Source: Shouchella shacheensis (GTDB taxonomy: Bacteria > Bacillota > Bacilli > Bacillales > Bacillaceae_D). From it: 64,000 nucleotides of DNA. The notes beneath the pieces were generated by a model. That model had not been told where the DNA came from. It was given only the letters and a program-made list of their open reading frames with translations, and did no database searches. The stretch is taken from assembly GCF_001484965.1 (NCBI RefSeq), contig NZ_LLYY01000008.1, positions 62,001 to 126,000 on the forward strand, given 5' to 3'. Both the position numbers and the translations under genes were made by a program. Positions within the stretch are counted from its first letter, which is position 1, and the number at the start of each line of letters is the position of its first letter. Positions 27,086 through 34,837 of this stretch are shown in pieces.

Positions 27086-27925
27086 GTGGATAAACAGCAG
27101 CGAAACGGAATGAAACCTTCCATCCTAATGGAGCAAAACAAACAGATTTTTACAAAATCTGAGATTAAAATCTATCACTACATCCAATCCAGTAAGCAAC
27201 AAGTCATCTACCATTCATTAACAGAATTATCGGAGGCTAGTGGGGTCGCAGAAGCAACGGTGTTACGTTTTTTTCGGAAGCTCGGATTCAAAGGGTTTCA
27301 AGATTTCAAGTTTTTACTTGCCCAAGAAGTATCATTAGAGTCTGCTCCGAATAATGATGGGACATTTATTGAAAAGATAAGAAACAATATCGTTGAAGCC
27401 GTTGAAGACTCCTATGAAGTTGTTGATACTGGAGAGTTGAACGCGGCTGTTGATGCTATCGATGCATCGGATGATGTCGTTGTATTTGGAATTGGTTCCT
27501 CGGGCATTGCGGGGCTTGACATGCAGAACCGGTTAATGCGAATTGGCAAACAAATCAGTGTCGTGACAGATCCTCACTTCCAAGTCATGCGCGCCTCATC
27601 TATGAATGAAAACACAGTAGTGATTGCCATTAGTCTGACTGGAAGTACAAAGGATATTATTGATACTGTGGAAATAGCGAAAGAGAAAGACGCGACGATC
27701 ATCGCTTTAAGCAATTATATGAAATCGCCGTTAACCAAGTTCGCGGATCACGTCTTACTTTCGTCCGCAAAAGAGAGCCCGTTAGACAGCGGATCGTTGG
27801 TATCTAAAATTACACAGTTATTCTTGATCGATTTAATTTGTACGGGGCTGACGATAAAAAATTATAGGAAGGCCGAAAAAGTTAAAATGGAGATTACTGA
27901 AAGCATATCGAGCAAACTGTATTAG
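27086..27925 (+). CDS. MurR/RpiR family regulator of sialic-acid genes
   Basis: A 279-residue regulator: N-terminal RpiR helix-turn-helix (residues about 20-90, ELSEASGVAEATVLRFFRKLGFKGFQDFK) and C-terminal SIS sugar-isomerase domain (about 125-260, GIGSSGIAGLDMQNRL, ISLTGSTKDIIDTVEIAKEK) that binds phosphosugars. GTG start with AAAGGAGCAGGG before it. Placed directly after nanA with its own upstream region, it most likely responds to ManNAc-6-P or GlcNAc-6-P. No clear shared dyad between its upstream region and the nanE promoter could be picked out by eye. Confidence 0.88.
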   Translation: MDKQQRNGMKPSILMEQNKQIFTKSEIKIYHYIQSSKQQVIYHSLTELSEASGVAEATVLRFFRKLGFKGFQDFKFLLAQEVSLESAPNNDGTFIEKIRNNIVEAVEDSYEVVDTGELNAAVDAIDASDDVVVFGIGSSGIAGLDMQNRLMRIGKQISVVTDPHFQVMRASSMNENTVVIAISLTGSTKDIIDTVEIAKEKDATIIALSNYMKSPLTKFADHVLLSSAKESPLDSGSLVSKITQLFLIDLICTGLTIKNYRKAEKVKMEITESISSKLY

Positions 27926-28152
27926 GTGACTATCGCTGGATGTCAAAAAGCTATTCCATTCATGATTCATGCTGGAGGAATTCTTTTGCGAGGCCGATGC
28001 AGCGCCATTCAGCGAACTTTCCTAAAGACGTACACTTAAGGAATTCTTACTTTGCCTGAAAAAAGTCTTTGGAGAAGTGACTTTTACACAAAGGATATTC
28101 TACAAGTATTAAAGGTAGTAAATTCCGTTTTTCAACTGTCCTATGCGCTTTG
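27926..28152. other. Gap between rpiR-type gene and gatC
   Basis: No supported gene and no clear terminator. GGAATTCTT occurs twice (27977 and 28039). In Bacillus subtilis this interval carries yerI and opuE, which are absent here. Confidence 0.4.
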
Positions 28153-28181
28153 TTGCCTGTCCCGTCTGAATTTGGTATCAT
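28153..28181 (+). promoter_or_regulatory. Promoter of gatCAB
   Basis: TTGCCT (28153-28158), exactly 17-bp spacer, TATCAT (28176-28181), 38 bases before the gatC start. Confidence 0.55.
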
Positions 28182-28218
28182 AAGTCATATTGTCAACATG
28201 TACCTGGAGGTGAACGAA

Positions 28219-28509
28219 TTGTCTAGAATAACCGCAGAACAAGTCAAGCATGTGGCTCATCTTGCGCGTCTGGCGATTACGGAAGAAGAGGCGGAGAGGT
28301 TTACTAGCCAGCTTGATCAGATCATTTCATTCGCCGAGGAATTGAACGAGCTTGATACAGAAGGTGTGAAGCCCACGACGCATGTGCTGCAAATGTCGAA
28401 CGTTCTTAGAGAAGACCAGCCAGAGCAAGGTCTTCCTGTGGAAGAAGTCTTAAAGAACGCCCCGGATTCAGAGGAACGTCAAGTTCGTGTACCATCCGTT
28501 TTTGATTAA
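28219..28509 (+). CDS. gatC: Asp-tRNA(Asn)/Glu-tRNA(Gln) amidotransferase subunit C
   Basis: A 96-residue GatC, which clamps GatA and GatB in the transamidosome converting mischarged Glu-tRNA(Gln) to Gln-tRNA(Gln). The [11 protein letters not shown] and [26 protein letters not shown] blocks are typical. The longest frame starts at 28150, but TTG 28219 with GGAGGTGA seven bases before it gives the family N-terminus. Confidence 0.95.
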   Translation: MSRITAEQVKHVAHLARLAITEEEAERFTSQLDQIISFAEELNELDTEGVKPTTHVLQMSNVLREDQPEQGLPVEEVLKNAPDSEERQVRVPSVFD

Positions 28510-28530
28510 GATTTCATTAGTTACATAGCG

Positions 28531-28571
28531 AAAAAGCGTAAGCGTGTGGCAACCGTGTAGGCACGCTTTTT
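28531..28571 (+). other. Intercistronic hairpin between gatC and gatA
   Basis: AAAAAGCGT (28531-28539) pairs perfectly with ACGCTTTTT (28563-28571). Shifted by one register, AAGCGTG (28541-28547) pairs with CACGCTT (28562-28568), so two mutually exclusive hairpins compete. Could be a partial terminator, an RNA-processing site or a stabiliser. Confidence 0.55.
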
Positions 28572-28589
28572 AAGGAACAGGAGGAGACC

Positions 28590-30041
28590 ATGTCATTATT
28601 TGACCATACGCTCAAAGAGCTGCATCATAAGCTCGAGAAAAAAGAAATAACGGTAACGGATCTCGTTGACACCTCGTATGCACGCATCAAGGAAGTCGAT
28701 GCGAAAGTGAAAGCATTTCTAACCCTTGATGAAGAAAACGCTCGTGCGCAAGCGAAGAAGTTGGACGAGCGGAATCCGGCAGACGGAGGGTTGCTGTTTG
28801 GAGTGCCGATTGGTGTGAAGGATAATATCGTTACCAAAGGTCTACGCACCACCTGTGCGAGTCGGATTTTAGAAAATTTCAATCCGATTTACGATGCGAC
28901 GGTCGTCGAAAAACTACGCGAAGCTGAAGCGATTACGATCGGAAAGATTAATATGGACGAATTTGCGATGGGGTCCTCCAATGAGAATTCAGCCTTTGCG
29001 ACAACCACGAACCCGTGGAATACAGACCATGTTCCCGGAGGATCAAGCGGAGGCTCCGCTGCCGCCGTAGCTGCAGGAGAAGTCCCGTTCTCCCTTGGGT
29101 CAGATACGGGTGGCTCGATTCGTGAGCCGGCGGCCTATTGTGGAGTGGTGGGGATGAAGCCTACCTATGGACGTGTGTCTCGTTTTGGACTCGTCGCTTT
29201 TGCTTCCTCCCTCGACCAAATTGGCCCACTTACTCGCACCGTGGAAGATAACGCTTATTTGCTTCAAGCCATTTCCGGGTTCGATCCAATGGATTCCACA
29301 TCGGCGAATCTTCCCCTCCCTGATTTTGAAGCAGGGCTGAAAGGGGACGTCAAAGGGTTGAAAATTGGGGTCCCGAGCGAATACATTGGAGAAGGGGTTG
29401 ACCCAGACGTTAAGCAGTCTGTGCTTGATGCTCTTAAAGTTCTTGAAGCAGAGGGAGCCGAGTGGGAGGAAATTTCCCTTCCGCATTCCAAATATGCCCT
29501 TGCTGCATATTACTTGATTAGTTCCTCAGAAGCGTCTTCCAATCTGTCTCGGTTTGACGGCGTACGCTACGGCTACCGGGCCGATCAGGCGGACAACCTG
29601 ATTGACATGTACAAACAGACGCGCTCGCAAGGCTTCGGAGACGAAGTGAAGCGTAGAATTATGCTTGGGACGTTCTCGCTTAGCTCTGGCTACTACGACG
29701 CGTATTATAAAAAAGCGCAACAAGTTCGCACACTCATCAAAAAAGATTTTGATGACGCCTTTGCGACCTATGATGTCATTATCGGACCGACAACGCCAAC
29801 CCCGGCGTTTAAAATCGGCGATAACATCGATGACCCAATGACCATGTACGCCAATGATATTCTAACGATTCCTATCAACCTCGCGGGTGTGCCGGCCATT
29901 TCTGTCCCTTGTGGATTCAAAAACGGCTTGCCGTTAGGCTTGCAAATCATCGGTGAGAACTTCGACGAAGCGACAGTCTACCGCGTTGCCAATGTCTATG
30001 AAAAAGCCACTCAACATACAAAAGAAAAGCCTGCACTGTAA
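28590..30041 (+). CDS. gatA: Asp-tRNA(Asn)/Glu-tRNA(Gln) amidotransferase subunit A
   Basis: A 483-residue amidase-signature subunit that releases ammonia from glutamine. The Ser-cis-Ser-Lys triad is seen as Lys in GVKDNI, and Ser residues in [29 protein letters not shown]. Standard length. ATG with GGAGGAGACC upstream. It follows gatC after 80 bases holding a hairpin, longer spacing than usual in this operon. Confidence 0.96.
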   Translation: MSLFDHTLKELHHKLEKKEITVTDLVDTSYARIKEVDAKVKAFLTLDEENARAQAKKLDERNPADGGLLFGVPIGVKDNIVTKGLRTTCASRILENFNPIYDATVVEKLREAEAITIGKINMDEFAMGSSNENSAFATTTNPWNTDHVPGGSSGGSAAAVAAGEVPFSLGSDTGGSIREPAAYCGVVGMKPTYGRVSRFGLVAFASSLDQIGPLTRTVEDNAYLLQAISGFDPMDSTSANLPLPDFEAGLKGDVKGLKIGVPSEYIGEGVDPDVKQSVLDALKVLEAEGAEWEEISLPHSKYALAAYYLISSSEASSNLSRFDGVRYGYRADQADNLIDMYKQTRSQGFGDEVKRRIMLGTFSLSSGYYDAYYKKAQQVRTLIKKDFDDAFATYDVIIGPTTPTPAFKIGDNIDDPMTMYANDILTIPINLAGVPAISVPCGFKNGLPLGLQIIGENFDEATVYRVANVYEKATQHTKEKPAL

Positions 30042-30058
30042 GGAGGGAGACGACGACC

Positions 30059-31489
30059 ATGAATTTTGAAACTGTGATTGGACTTGAAGTGCACGTTGAG
30101 TTAAAGACAGCCTCAAAAATTTTCTCTGCGAGTCCGAACCACTTCGGTGCAGAGCCGAACGCGAATACGAGCGTAATTGACCTGGGGTACCCTGGCGTAT
30201 TGCCCGTCCTGAATAAAAAAGCGGTGGACTATGCGATGAAAGCCTCCATGGCCCTGAATTGCCAGGTAGCGACCAATACAAAATTCGACCGGAAAAACTA
30301 CTTTTACCCGGACAATCCAAAAGCCTACCAAATTTCACAATTCGATAAGCCTATCGGCGAAAATGGCTGGATTGAAATTGAAGTCAACGGCAAGAAAAAG
30401 CGCATCGGCATTACCCGTCTTCACCTTGAAGAAGATGCGGGAAAACTCACCCATGCGGGCGACGGTCATTCCCTTGTTGACTACAATCGGCAGGGAACAC
30501 CTCTTGTGGAGATTGTCTCTGAACCGGACATTCGAACACCGGAAGAAGCGTACGCGTATTTGGAAAAGCTAAAAGCGATTATTCAATACACTGGCGTTTC
30601 TGATTGCAAAATGGAAGAAGGCTCCCTTCGCTGTGATGCGAACATCTCGCTCCGTCCGGTCGGCCAAGTTGAGTTCGGCACAAAAACAGAGCTAAAAAAC
30701 TTGAACTCCTTTAACTTTGTACGCAAAGGGTTGGAGTTTGAAGAAAAACGCCAGGAGCAAATGCTTCTCTCAGGCGGAGTGATTGAGCAAGAGACGCGTC
30801 GCTATGATGAAGCGGCGAATAAAACGATTCTCATGCGTGTCAAGGAAGGATCCGATGATTACCGCTACTTCCCGGAACCGGATCTTGTGGAACTCTACAT
30901 TGACGATTCCTGGAAAGCACGCGTGCAGTCCGAAATCCCCGAGCTTCCTGATTTGCGCAAAGAGCGATATGTTCAAGACCTCGGGTTGCCCGCGTATGAC
31001 GCCCATGTTCTTACCCTAACCAAAGAAATGTCGGACTTCTTTGAGGAAACGATTGGCGAAGGGGCCGATGCCAAGCTCTCCTCTAACTGGTTGATGGGAG
31101 AAGTGCTCGCCTACCTTAACGCTGAGCAAAAGGAGCTTGCGGACGTCGCCCTCACCCCTCAAGGGCTTGCGGGGATGGTGAAGCTCATTTCAAAAGGCAC
31201 GATCTCCTCCAAGATTGCCAAGAAGGTCTTTAAGGATCTAATTGAAAAAGGCGGCGACGCTGAGGAGATCGTGAAAGAAAAAGGGCTTGTGCAGATTTCA
31301 GACGAAAGCGAGCTTCGTCCGATGGTCATTGACGTGCTTGACAACAATGCACAGTCGATTGAAGACTATAAAAACGGAAAAGACCGAGCGATCGGCTTCC
31401 TCGTTGGTCAAATTATGAAAGCCACCAAAGGGAAAGCGAACCCGCCGATGGTCAACAAGCTCTTGCTCGAAGAGATTGAAAAACGTTAG
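30059..31489 (+). CDS. gatB: Asp-tRNA(Asn)/Glu-tRNA(Gln) amidotransferase subunit B
   Basis: A 476-residue GatB, binding the mischarged tRNA, phosphorylating the acyl group and transferring ammonia. The signature [11 protein letters not shown], the GLEVHVEL start, the [10 protein letters not shown] zinc/magnesium region and the C-terminal helical YqeY-like tail ([16 protein letters not shown]) are present. AGGAGGGAGACGAC precedes ATG. Confidence 0.96.
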   Translation: MNFETVIGLEVHVELKTASKIFSASPNHFGAEPNANTSVIDLGYPGVLPVLNKKAVDYAMKASMALNCQVATNTKFDRKNYFYPDNPKAYQISQFDKPIGENGWIEIEVNGKKKRIGITRLHLEEDAGKLTHAGDGHSLVDYNRQGTPLVEIVSEPDIRTPEEAYAYLEKLKAIIQYTGVSDCKMEEGSLRCDANISLRPVGQVEFGTKTELKNLNSFNFVRKGLEFEEKRQEQMLLSGGVIEQETRRYDEAANKTILMRVKEGSDDYRYFPEPDLVELYIDDSWKARVQSEIPELPDLRKERYVQDLGLPAYDAHVLTLTKEMSDFFEETIGEGADAKLSSNWLMGEVLAYLNAEQKELADVALTPQGLAGMVKLISKGTISSKIAKKVFKDLIEKGGDAEEIVKEKGLVQISDESELRPMVIDVLDNNAQSIEDYKNGKDRAIGFLVGQIMKATKGKANPPMVNKLLLEEIEKR

Positions 31490-31502
31490 AACCATGCTCC
31501 TT

Positions 31503-31540
31503 GCAAGAGGCGGTCAATAGGCCGTGCTCTTGCTTTTTTA
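31503..31540 (+). terminator. Terminator of gatCAB
   Basis: GCAAGAG-17 bases-CTCTTGC then six T, 13 bases after gatB. Confidence 0.8.
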
Positions 31541-31629
31541 TAACAGTGACAATGAAAAATGATTGCAAAAATAGGTATTATTACATAGTTATACGAGTAT
31601 GTTTCTTATAACTTCTCTCTCACTTAAGG

Positions 31630-31635
31630 TATAAT
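31630..31635 (+). promoter_or_regulatory. -10 element of dgkB
   Basis: Consensus TATAAT 45 bases before the dgkB start; the -35 position (31607-31612, TATAAC) is poor, so activation or an upstream element may be needed. Confidence 0.45.
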
Positions 31636-31680
31636 GAAGGAAGTGACAATCGAAAAGCTTATAAAAAGTAGGAGATTCTT

Positions 31681-32586
31681 ATGAAAACGGCACGACTGAT
31701 TTACAATCCAACATCCGGGCGGGAACAAATTCGAAAAAACCTCGCTTACGTGCTTGAACGCTTAGAACAAGCGGGGTATGAAACGTCGACCCACGCTACA
31801 CAGGAGGAAGGATGCGCGAAACGAGCAGCACGTTCCGCGGCGGAACATGGCTATGACCTTGTCGTTGCGGCAGGGGGGGACGGGACGATTTTTGAAGTGG
31901 TGAACGGGTTGGCGGATTTAGAGAAGCGTCCAACACTCGGCATCATTCCGGCTGGAACCACGAATGACTTTGCCCGCTCGCTGGGGATTTCAAGGGAGAT
32001 TGAAAAAGCATGCGATGTGCTCTGTGATGGGCATTCTGAGCCCATTGATATCGGGCGAAATAATGATAAATATTTCACAAGCATTGCCGCTGCCGGGTCG
32101 CTGACCGAGCTCACGTATGAAGTACCCATTAAGCTGAAGACGATGGTCGGGCATCTAGCTTATTATCTGAAAGGAATTGAAAAACTCCCGCAAATCAAGC
32201 CGACCCCCGTGCGAATTGAGTATGACGGGAAGCTCTTTGAGGGCGAAATTATGATGTTTCTTGTCGCCAACACCAATTCTGTTGCCGGGTTCGAGAAACT
32301 CTGTCCCGACGCCTCCATGCAGGACGGCATGTTTGATTTCATTATTGTCCAAAAAACCTCGTTTCCAGAATTCTTGCATTTAGCCTCTCTCGCCTTGCGC
32401 GGCGAGCACATCAATCACGCGAAAGTTATGTATGTAAAGGCGAACCGGATTAAAGTGCAGGTAATAGGCGGGGCAGAGATGCAGATCAACCTTGACGGAG
32501 AGCGTGGAGGCATCTTGCCAGCGGAGTTTGTGAATCTTTACCACCATTTTGATATGCTGATGCCAAAAGAGCGGAAGCGGAAATAA
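31681..32586 (+). CDS. dgkB: Diacylglycerol kinase DgkB
   Basis: A 301-residue soluble lipid kinase returning diacylglycerol from lipoteichoic-acid synthesis to phosphatidic acid. The nucleotide site AAGGDGTIFEVVNGLA (near residues 62-77) and the substrate/ATP motif PAGTTNDFARSLG (near 97) are complete; the C-terminal half has EIMMFLVANTNSVAGFEKLCPDA. AGTAGGAGATTCTT precedes ATG. Position after gatCAB matches Bacillus subtilis (yerQ), but the next conserved gene, rlmD, lies 11 kb away because another block intervenes. Confidence 0.93.
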   Translation: MKTARLIYNPTSGREQIRKNLAYVLERLEQAGYETSTHATQEEGCAKRAARSAAEHGYDLVVAAGGDGTIFEVVNGLADLEKRPTLGIIPAGTTNDFARSLGISREIEKACDVLCDGHSEPIDIGRNNDKYFTSIAAAGSLTELTYEVPIKLKTMVGHLAYYLKGIEKLPQIKPTPVRIEYDGKLFEGEIMMFLVANTNSVAGFEKLCPDASMQDGMFDFIIVQKTSFPEFLHLASLALRGEHINHAKVMYVKANRIKVQVIGGAEMQINLDGERGGILPAEFVNLYHHFDMLMPKERKRK

Positions 32587-32597
32587 GCAGGGGTTGA

Positions 32598-32628
32598 GAC
32601 ACTCATTCCAAGGGGATGAGTGTCTTTT
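32598..32628 (+). terminator. Terminator of dgkB
   Basis: GACACTCAT-9 bases-ATGAGTGTC then TTTT; perfect 9-bp stem. Confidence 0.75.
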
Positions 32629-32717
32629 GGCGCGGGAGTTGATTTGGGGGATTAGCTGTTTCGCTGCGAAAAGAGGGTACTAGTTTTTGGGTGAGTTTAC
32701 CGCGAACTTGATAGACA

Positions 32718-32852
32718 GGCAAGTATACCTCATAGAGGGCATGTAGATTCCGGATTGAAGCAGGTAAAAGAGGAAAGAGGCATGTATTCGAAAGCGGATG
32801 CAGGAGGATTGTTTTTTAAAAATCAGCAGGTAAAATGTTCAAATCGGCAGAT
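32718..32852 (+). repeat. Degenerate array of about seven 20-21-bp units
   Basis: GGCAAGTA, GGCATGTA, AGCAGGTA, GGCATGTA, TGCAGGAG, AGCAGGTA and GGCAGATG recur at 20, 21, 20, 20, 26 and 21 base steps. In one plus frame this reads like a decayed heptapeptide repeat (NQQVKCSNRQ). No gene otherwise in 32629-32986. Confidence 0.45.
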
Positions 32853-32986
32853 GAACCGTAAAAAAGGGGAAATGTCGGGAGCCTTGAGTCAAAATAATGC
32901 TCAAGTATCTTTCTGATTCAACTAGTCCTATAGATTCCGTGTATACTATAATAAAGAGAAAGTTGCTAGAAAGGTGGAGAGGAACG

Positions 32987-33862
32987 ATGAAACTAGGTGG
33001 TCTTGAGGCAGGCGGCACAAAAATGGTCTGCGCTGTTGGGGATCGAGAAGGAACTGTCCTGGAAAGGGAAATGTTTCCGACATTAACGCCAAATGAAACG
33101 ATTCCACATATCGTTGATTTTTTTGCGAGGCATGAGATTTCCGCTTTGGGTGTGGGCGGCTTTGGGCCGCTTGATTTAATGGAAGGCAGTGAGACATACG
33201 GGTTCATTACCAATACGCCCAAAACAGCGTGGATCGACTATCCGCTTTTAGATACGCTGAAGCAGAAGCTTGATGTCCCCGTAAAGCTAACGACGGATGT
33301 GAACGCAGCCGCGCTTGCTGAATCGGAGAAGGGGGCAGCCAAGGGTCTGGATAGCTGTCTCTATATTACAGTGGGCACGGGGATCGGGGCCGGGGCGATG
33401 GTTCATGGCGAGATGCTACACGGGTTGTCTCACCCCGAGATGGGGCATATTTCCATTCCTCGTCACAAGGCCGACACGTTCAAAGGCATCTGCTCTTACC
33501 ATAACGATTGTCTGGAAGGACTTGCTGCAGGTCCAGCAATTGAAGCGAGATGGGGCGAGTCTGGGCATGCCTTGGCAGAAAAGCCGGAAGTGTGGGAGAT
33601 GGAAGCGCATTACCTGGCAGAAGCGCTTGTGCAATACATTTTGATTCTTATGCCAAAAAAAATCGTTCTAGGCGGAGGCGTGATGAAACAGCCCCAGCTT
33701 TTCCCGCTAATCGAAACTCATGTGAAAAAGCGCATCGGCAGCTATGTCCCGTTTCTTGAAGACCGTAATTATATCGTACCACCGGGACTAGGGGATAATG
33801 CCGGGGTTACGGGAGCTCTTTTGCTTGGACATCAAGCGCTTGAGGAAGCCCAAGCTGTCTAA
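32987..33862 (+). CDS. Fructokinase-like ROK sugar kinase
   Basis: A 291-residue ROK kinase of the fructokinase type (YdhR/ScrK-like): ATP site LGGLEAGGTKMVCAVGD, FGPLDLMEGSETYGFITNTPK with the sugar-binding loop, DVNAAALAESEKG with catalytic Asp, and a zinc motif H...CSYHNDCLEG. The open frame starts 30 codons upstream, but ATG 32987 with GTGGAGAGG before it gives the conserved N-terminus; the extension would overlap a TATAAT at 32945. Converts fructose (or mannose) to the 6-phosphate. Possibly co-transcribed with the SDR 16 bases downstream. Confidence 0.85.
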   Translation: MKLGGLEAGGTKMVCAVGDREGTVLEREMFPTLTPNETIPHIVDFFARHEISALGVGGFGPLDLMEGSETYGFITNTPKTAWIDYPLLDTLKQKLDVPVKLTTDVNAAALAESEKGAAKGLDSCLYITVGTGIGAGAMVHGEMLHGLSHPEMGHISIPRHKADTFKGICSYHNDCLEGLAAGPAIEARWGESGHALAEKPEVWEMEAHYLAEALVQYILILMPKKIVLGGGVMKQPQLFPLIETHVKKRIGSYVPFLEDRNYIVPPGLGDNAGVTGALLLGHQALEEAQAV

Positions 33863-33878
33863 ATCGAAGAGAGGGTGA

Positions 33879-34670
33879 ATGCGAATGGATCTGAATTTGA
33901 AGGGAAAAGTCGCTCTCGTTGTTGCGTCGAGCCAAGGGCTAGGAAAAGCGATTGCGACTCAGCTTGTGACAGAGGGCGTCGATGTGATGTTGACAAGTCG
34001 CACGGCAAACAAGCTGGCGGTTGTGAAAGAAGAGCTTCTTCAACTGAAAGGGGGACGGGTGGAGTTTTGCCCTGCGGACCTGACAAGTAAGGCGGATATC
34101 ACGGCACTCGTTCAACAAACAAGAGAGAAGCTAGGTACCATTGATATTCTCATTAATAACTCCGGTGGCCCTCCAAGCGGAACGTTCGAAGATTTCTCAG
34201 ATGAGGACTGGGCGCAAGCGTTTGAGCTAACGTTACTGAACTATATTCGCTGCATACGAGAGGCTCTGCCTGACTTGAAGGAAACAGGAGGACGAATCAT
34301 TAACATCACTTCCTCCTCCATTAAGCAACCGATTCCAAACCTCATTCTATCGAATACGTTTCGAACGGGGATTCAAGGCCTTGGGAAAACGCTCGCAGAA
34401 GAATTTGCTCCGTACGGCATTCGCATCAATACGGTAGCACCAGGCCGGATCGAAACGGACAGGGTCCAATCCCTCGATGCGGCAAAGGCAGAGAAAAGTG
34501 GACAGGATGTGGGGCAAGTCGTGGAGGGGAACAAAAAAGCTATTCCTCTTGGGCGCTACGGCCAGCCTGAAGAATTCGCAAACGTCGTGACGTTTCTTGT
34601 ATCAGACGCCTCTAGCTATGTGACGGGGAGTTCGATTCGTGTGGATGGTGGGATGGTTAAGTCATTGTGA
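33879..34670 (+). CDS. Short-chain dehydrogenase/reductase, atypical active site
   Basis: A 263-residue SDR with an NAD(P) fold (VVASSQGLGKAIA; NNSGGPPSG instead of NAG). The catalytic Ser region TSSSIKQP is present, but the YxxxK motif is replaced: the expected Tyr and Lys positions read Leu and Asn in NLILSNTFRTG. This non-canonical form occurs in a group of Bacillus SDRs annotated as 3-oxoacyl-ACP-reductase-like; activity is uncertain. The C-terminus SSYVTGSSIRVDGGMVKSL is normal. GAGAGGGTGA before ATG. Its last 118 coding bases plus terminator are duplicated at 42079-42232. Confidence 0.85.
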   Translation: MRMDLNLKGKVALVVASSQGLGKAIATQLVTEGVDVMLTSRTANKLAVVKEELLQLKGGRVEFCPADLTSKADITALVQQTREKLGTIDILINNSGGPPSGTFEDFSDEDWAQAFELTLLNYIRCIREALPDLKETGGRIINITSSSIKQPIPNLILSNTFRTGIQGLGKTLAEEFAPYGIRINTVAPGRIETDRVQSLDAAKAEKSGQDVGQVVEGNKKAIPLGRYGQPEEFANVVTFLVSDASSYVTGSSIRVDGGMVKSL

Positions 34671-34706
34671 CGAAGAGCAGACGCTGGTGGGTGCCAGCGT
34701 CTGTTT
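34553..34706 (+). repeat. Direct repeat, left copy (SDR 3' end plus terminator)
   Basis: 154 bases match 42079-42232 without any gap and with eight mismatches (about 95% identical). Left copy lies inside the intact SDR gene; offset 7,526 bases. Confidence 0.9.
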
Positions 34707-34707
34707 T
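34678..34707 (+). terminator. Terminator of the SDR gene
   Basis: CAGACGCTGG-tgggtg-CCAGCGTCTG then TTTT; perfect 10-bp stem. Confidence 0.85.
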
Positions 34708-34711
34708 GTGT

Positions 34712-34825
34712 CTAGCTCCGGCGGGGAAAAGCTCGAGATTTTTCAGTCCTGCCCGGAAATCCAAGATTAGGTTCTCGTGCAAGCCTTCCAAGTTTCTCAC
34801 TTTTGGGAACCCGCCTACGCCTTTT
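34712..34825 (+). repeat. Dispersed structured repeat, copy 3
   Basis: CTAGCTCCGGCGGGG ... TTTTTCAGTCCTGCCCGGAAATCC ... TTCTCGTGCAAGCCTTCCAA ... AACCCGCCTACGCCTTTT. Starts four bases after the T tract of the SDR terminator and lies tail to tail with the TRAP permease gene. Confidence 0.75.
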
Positions 34826-34837
34826 GAATACGGATAT

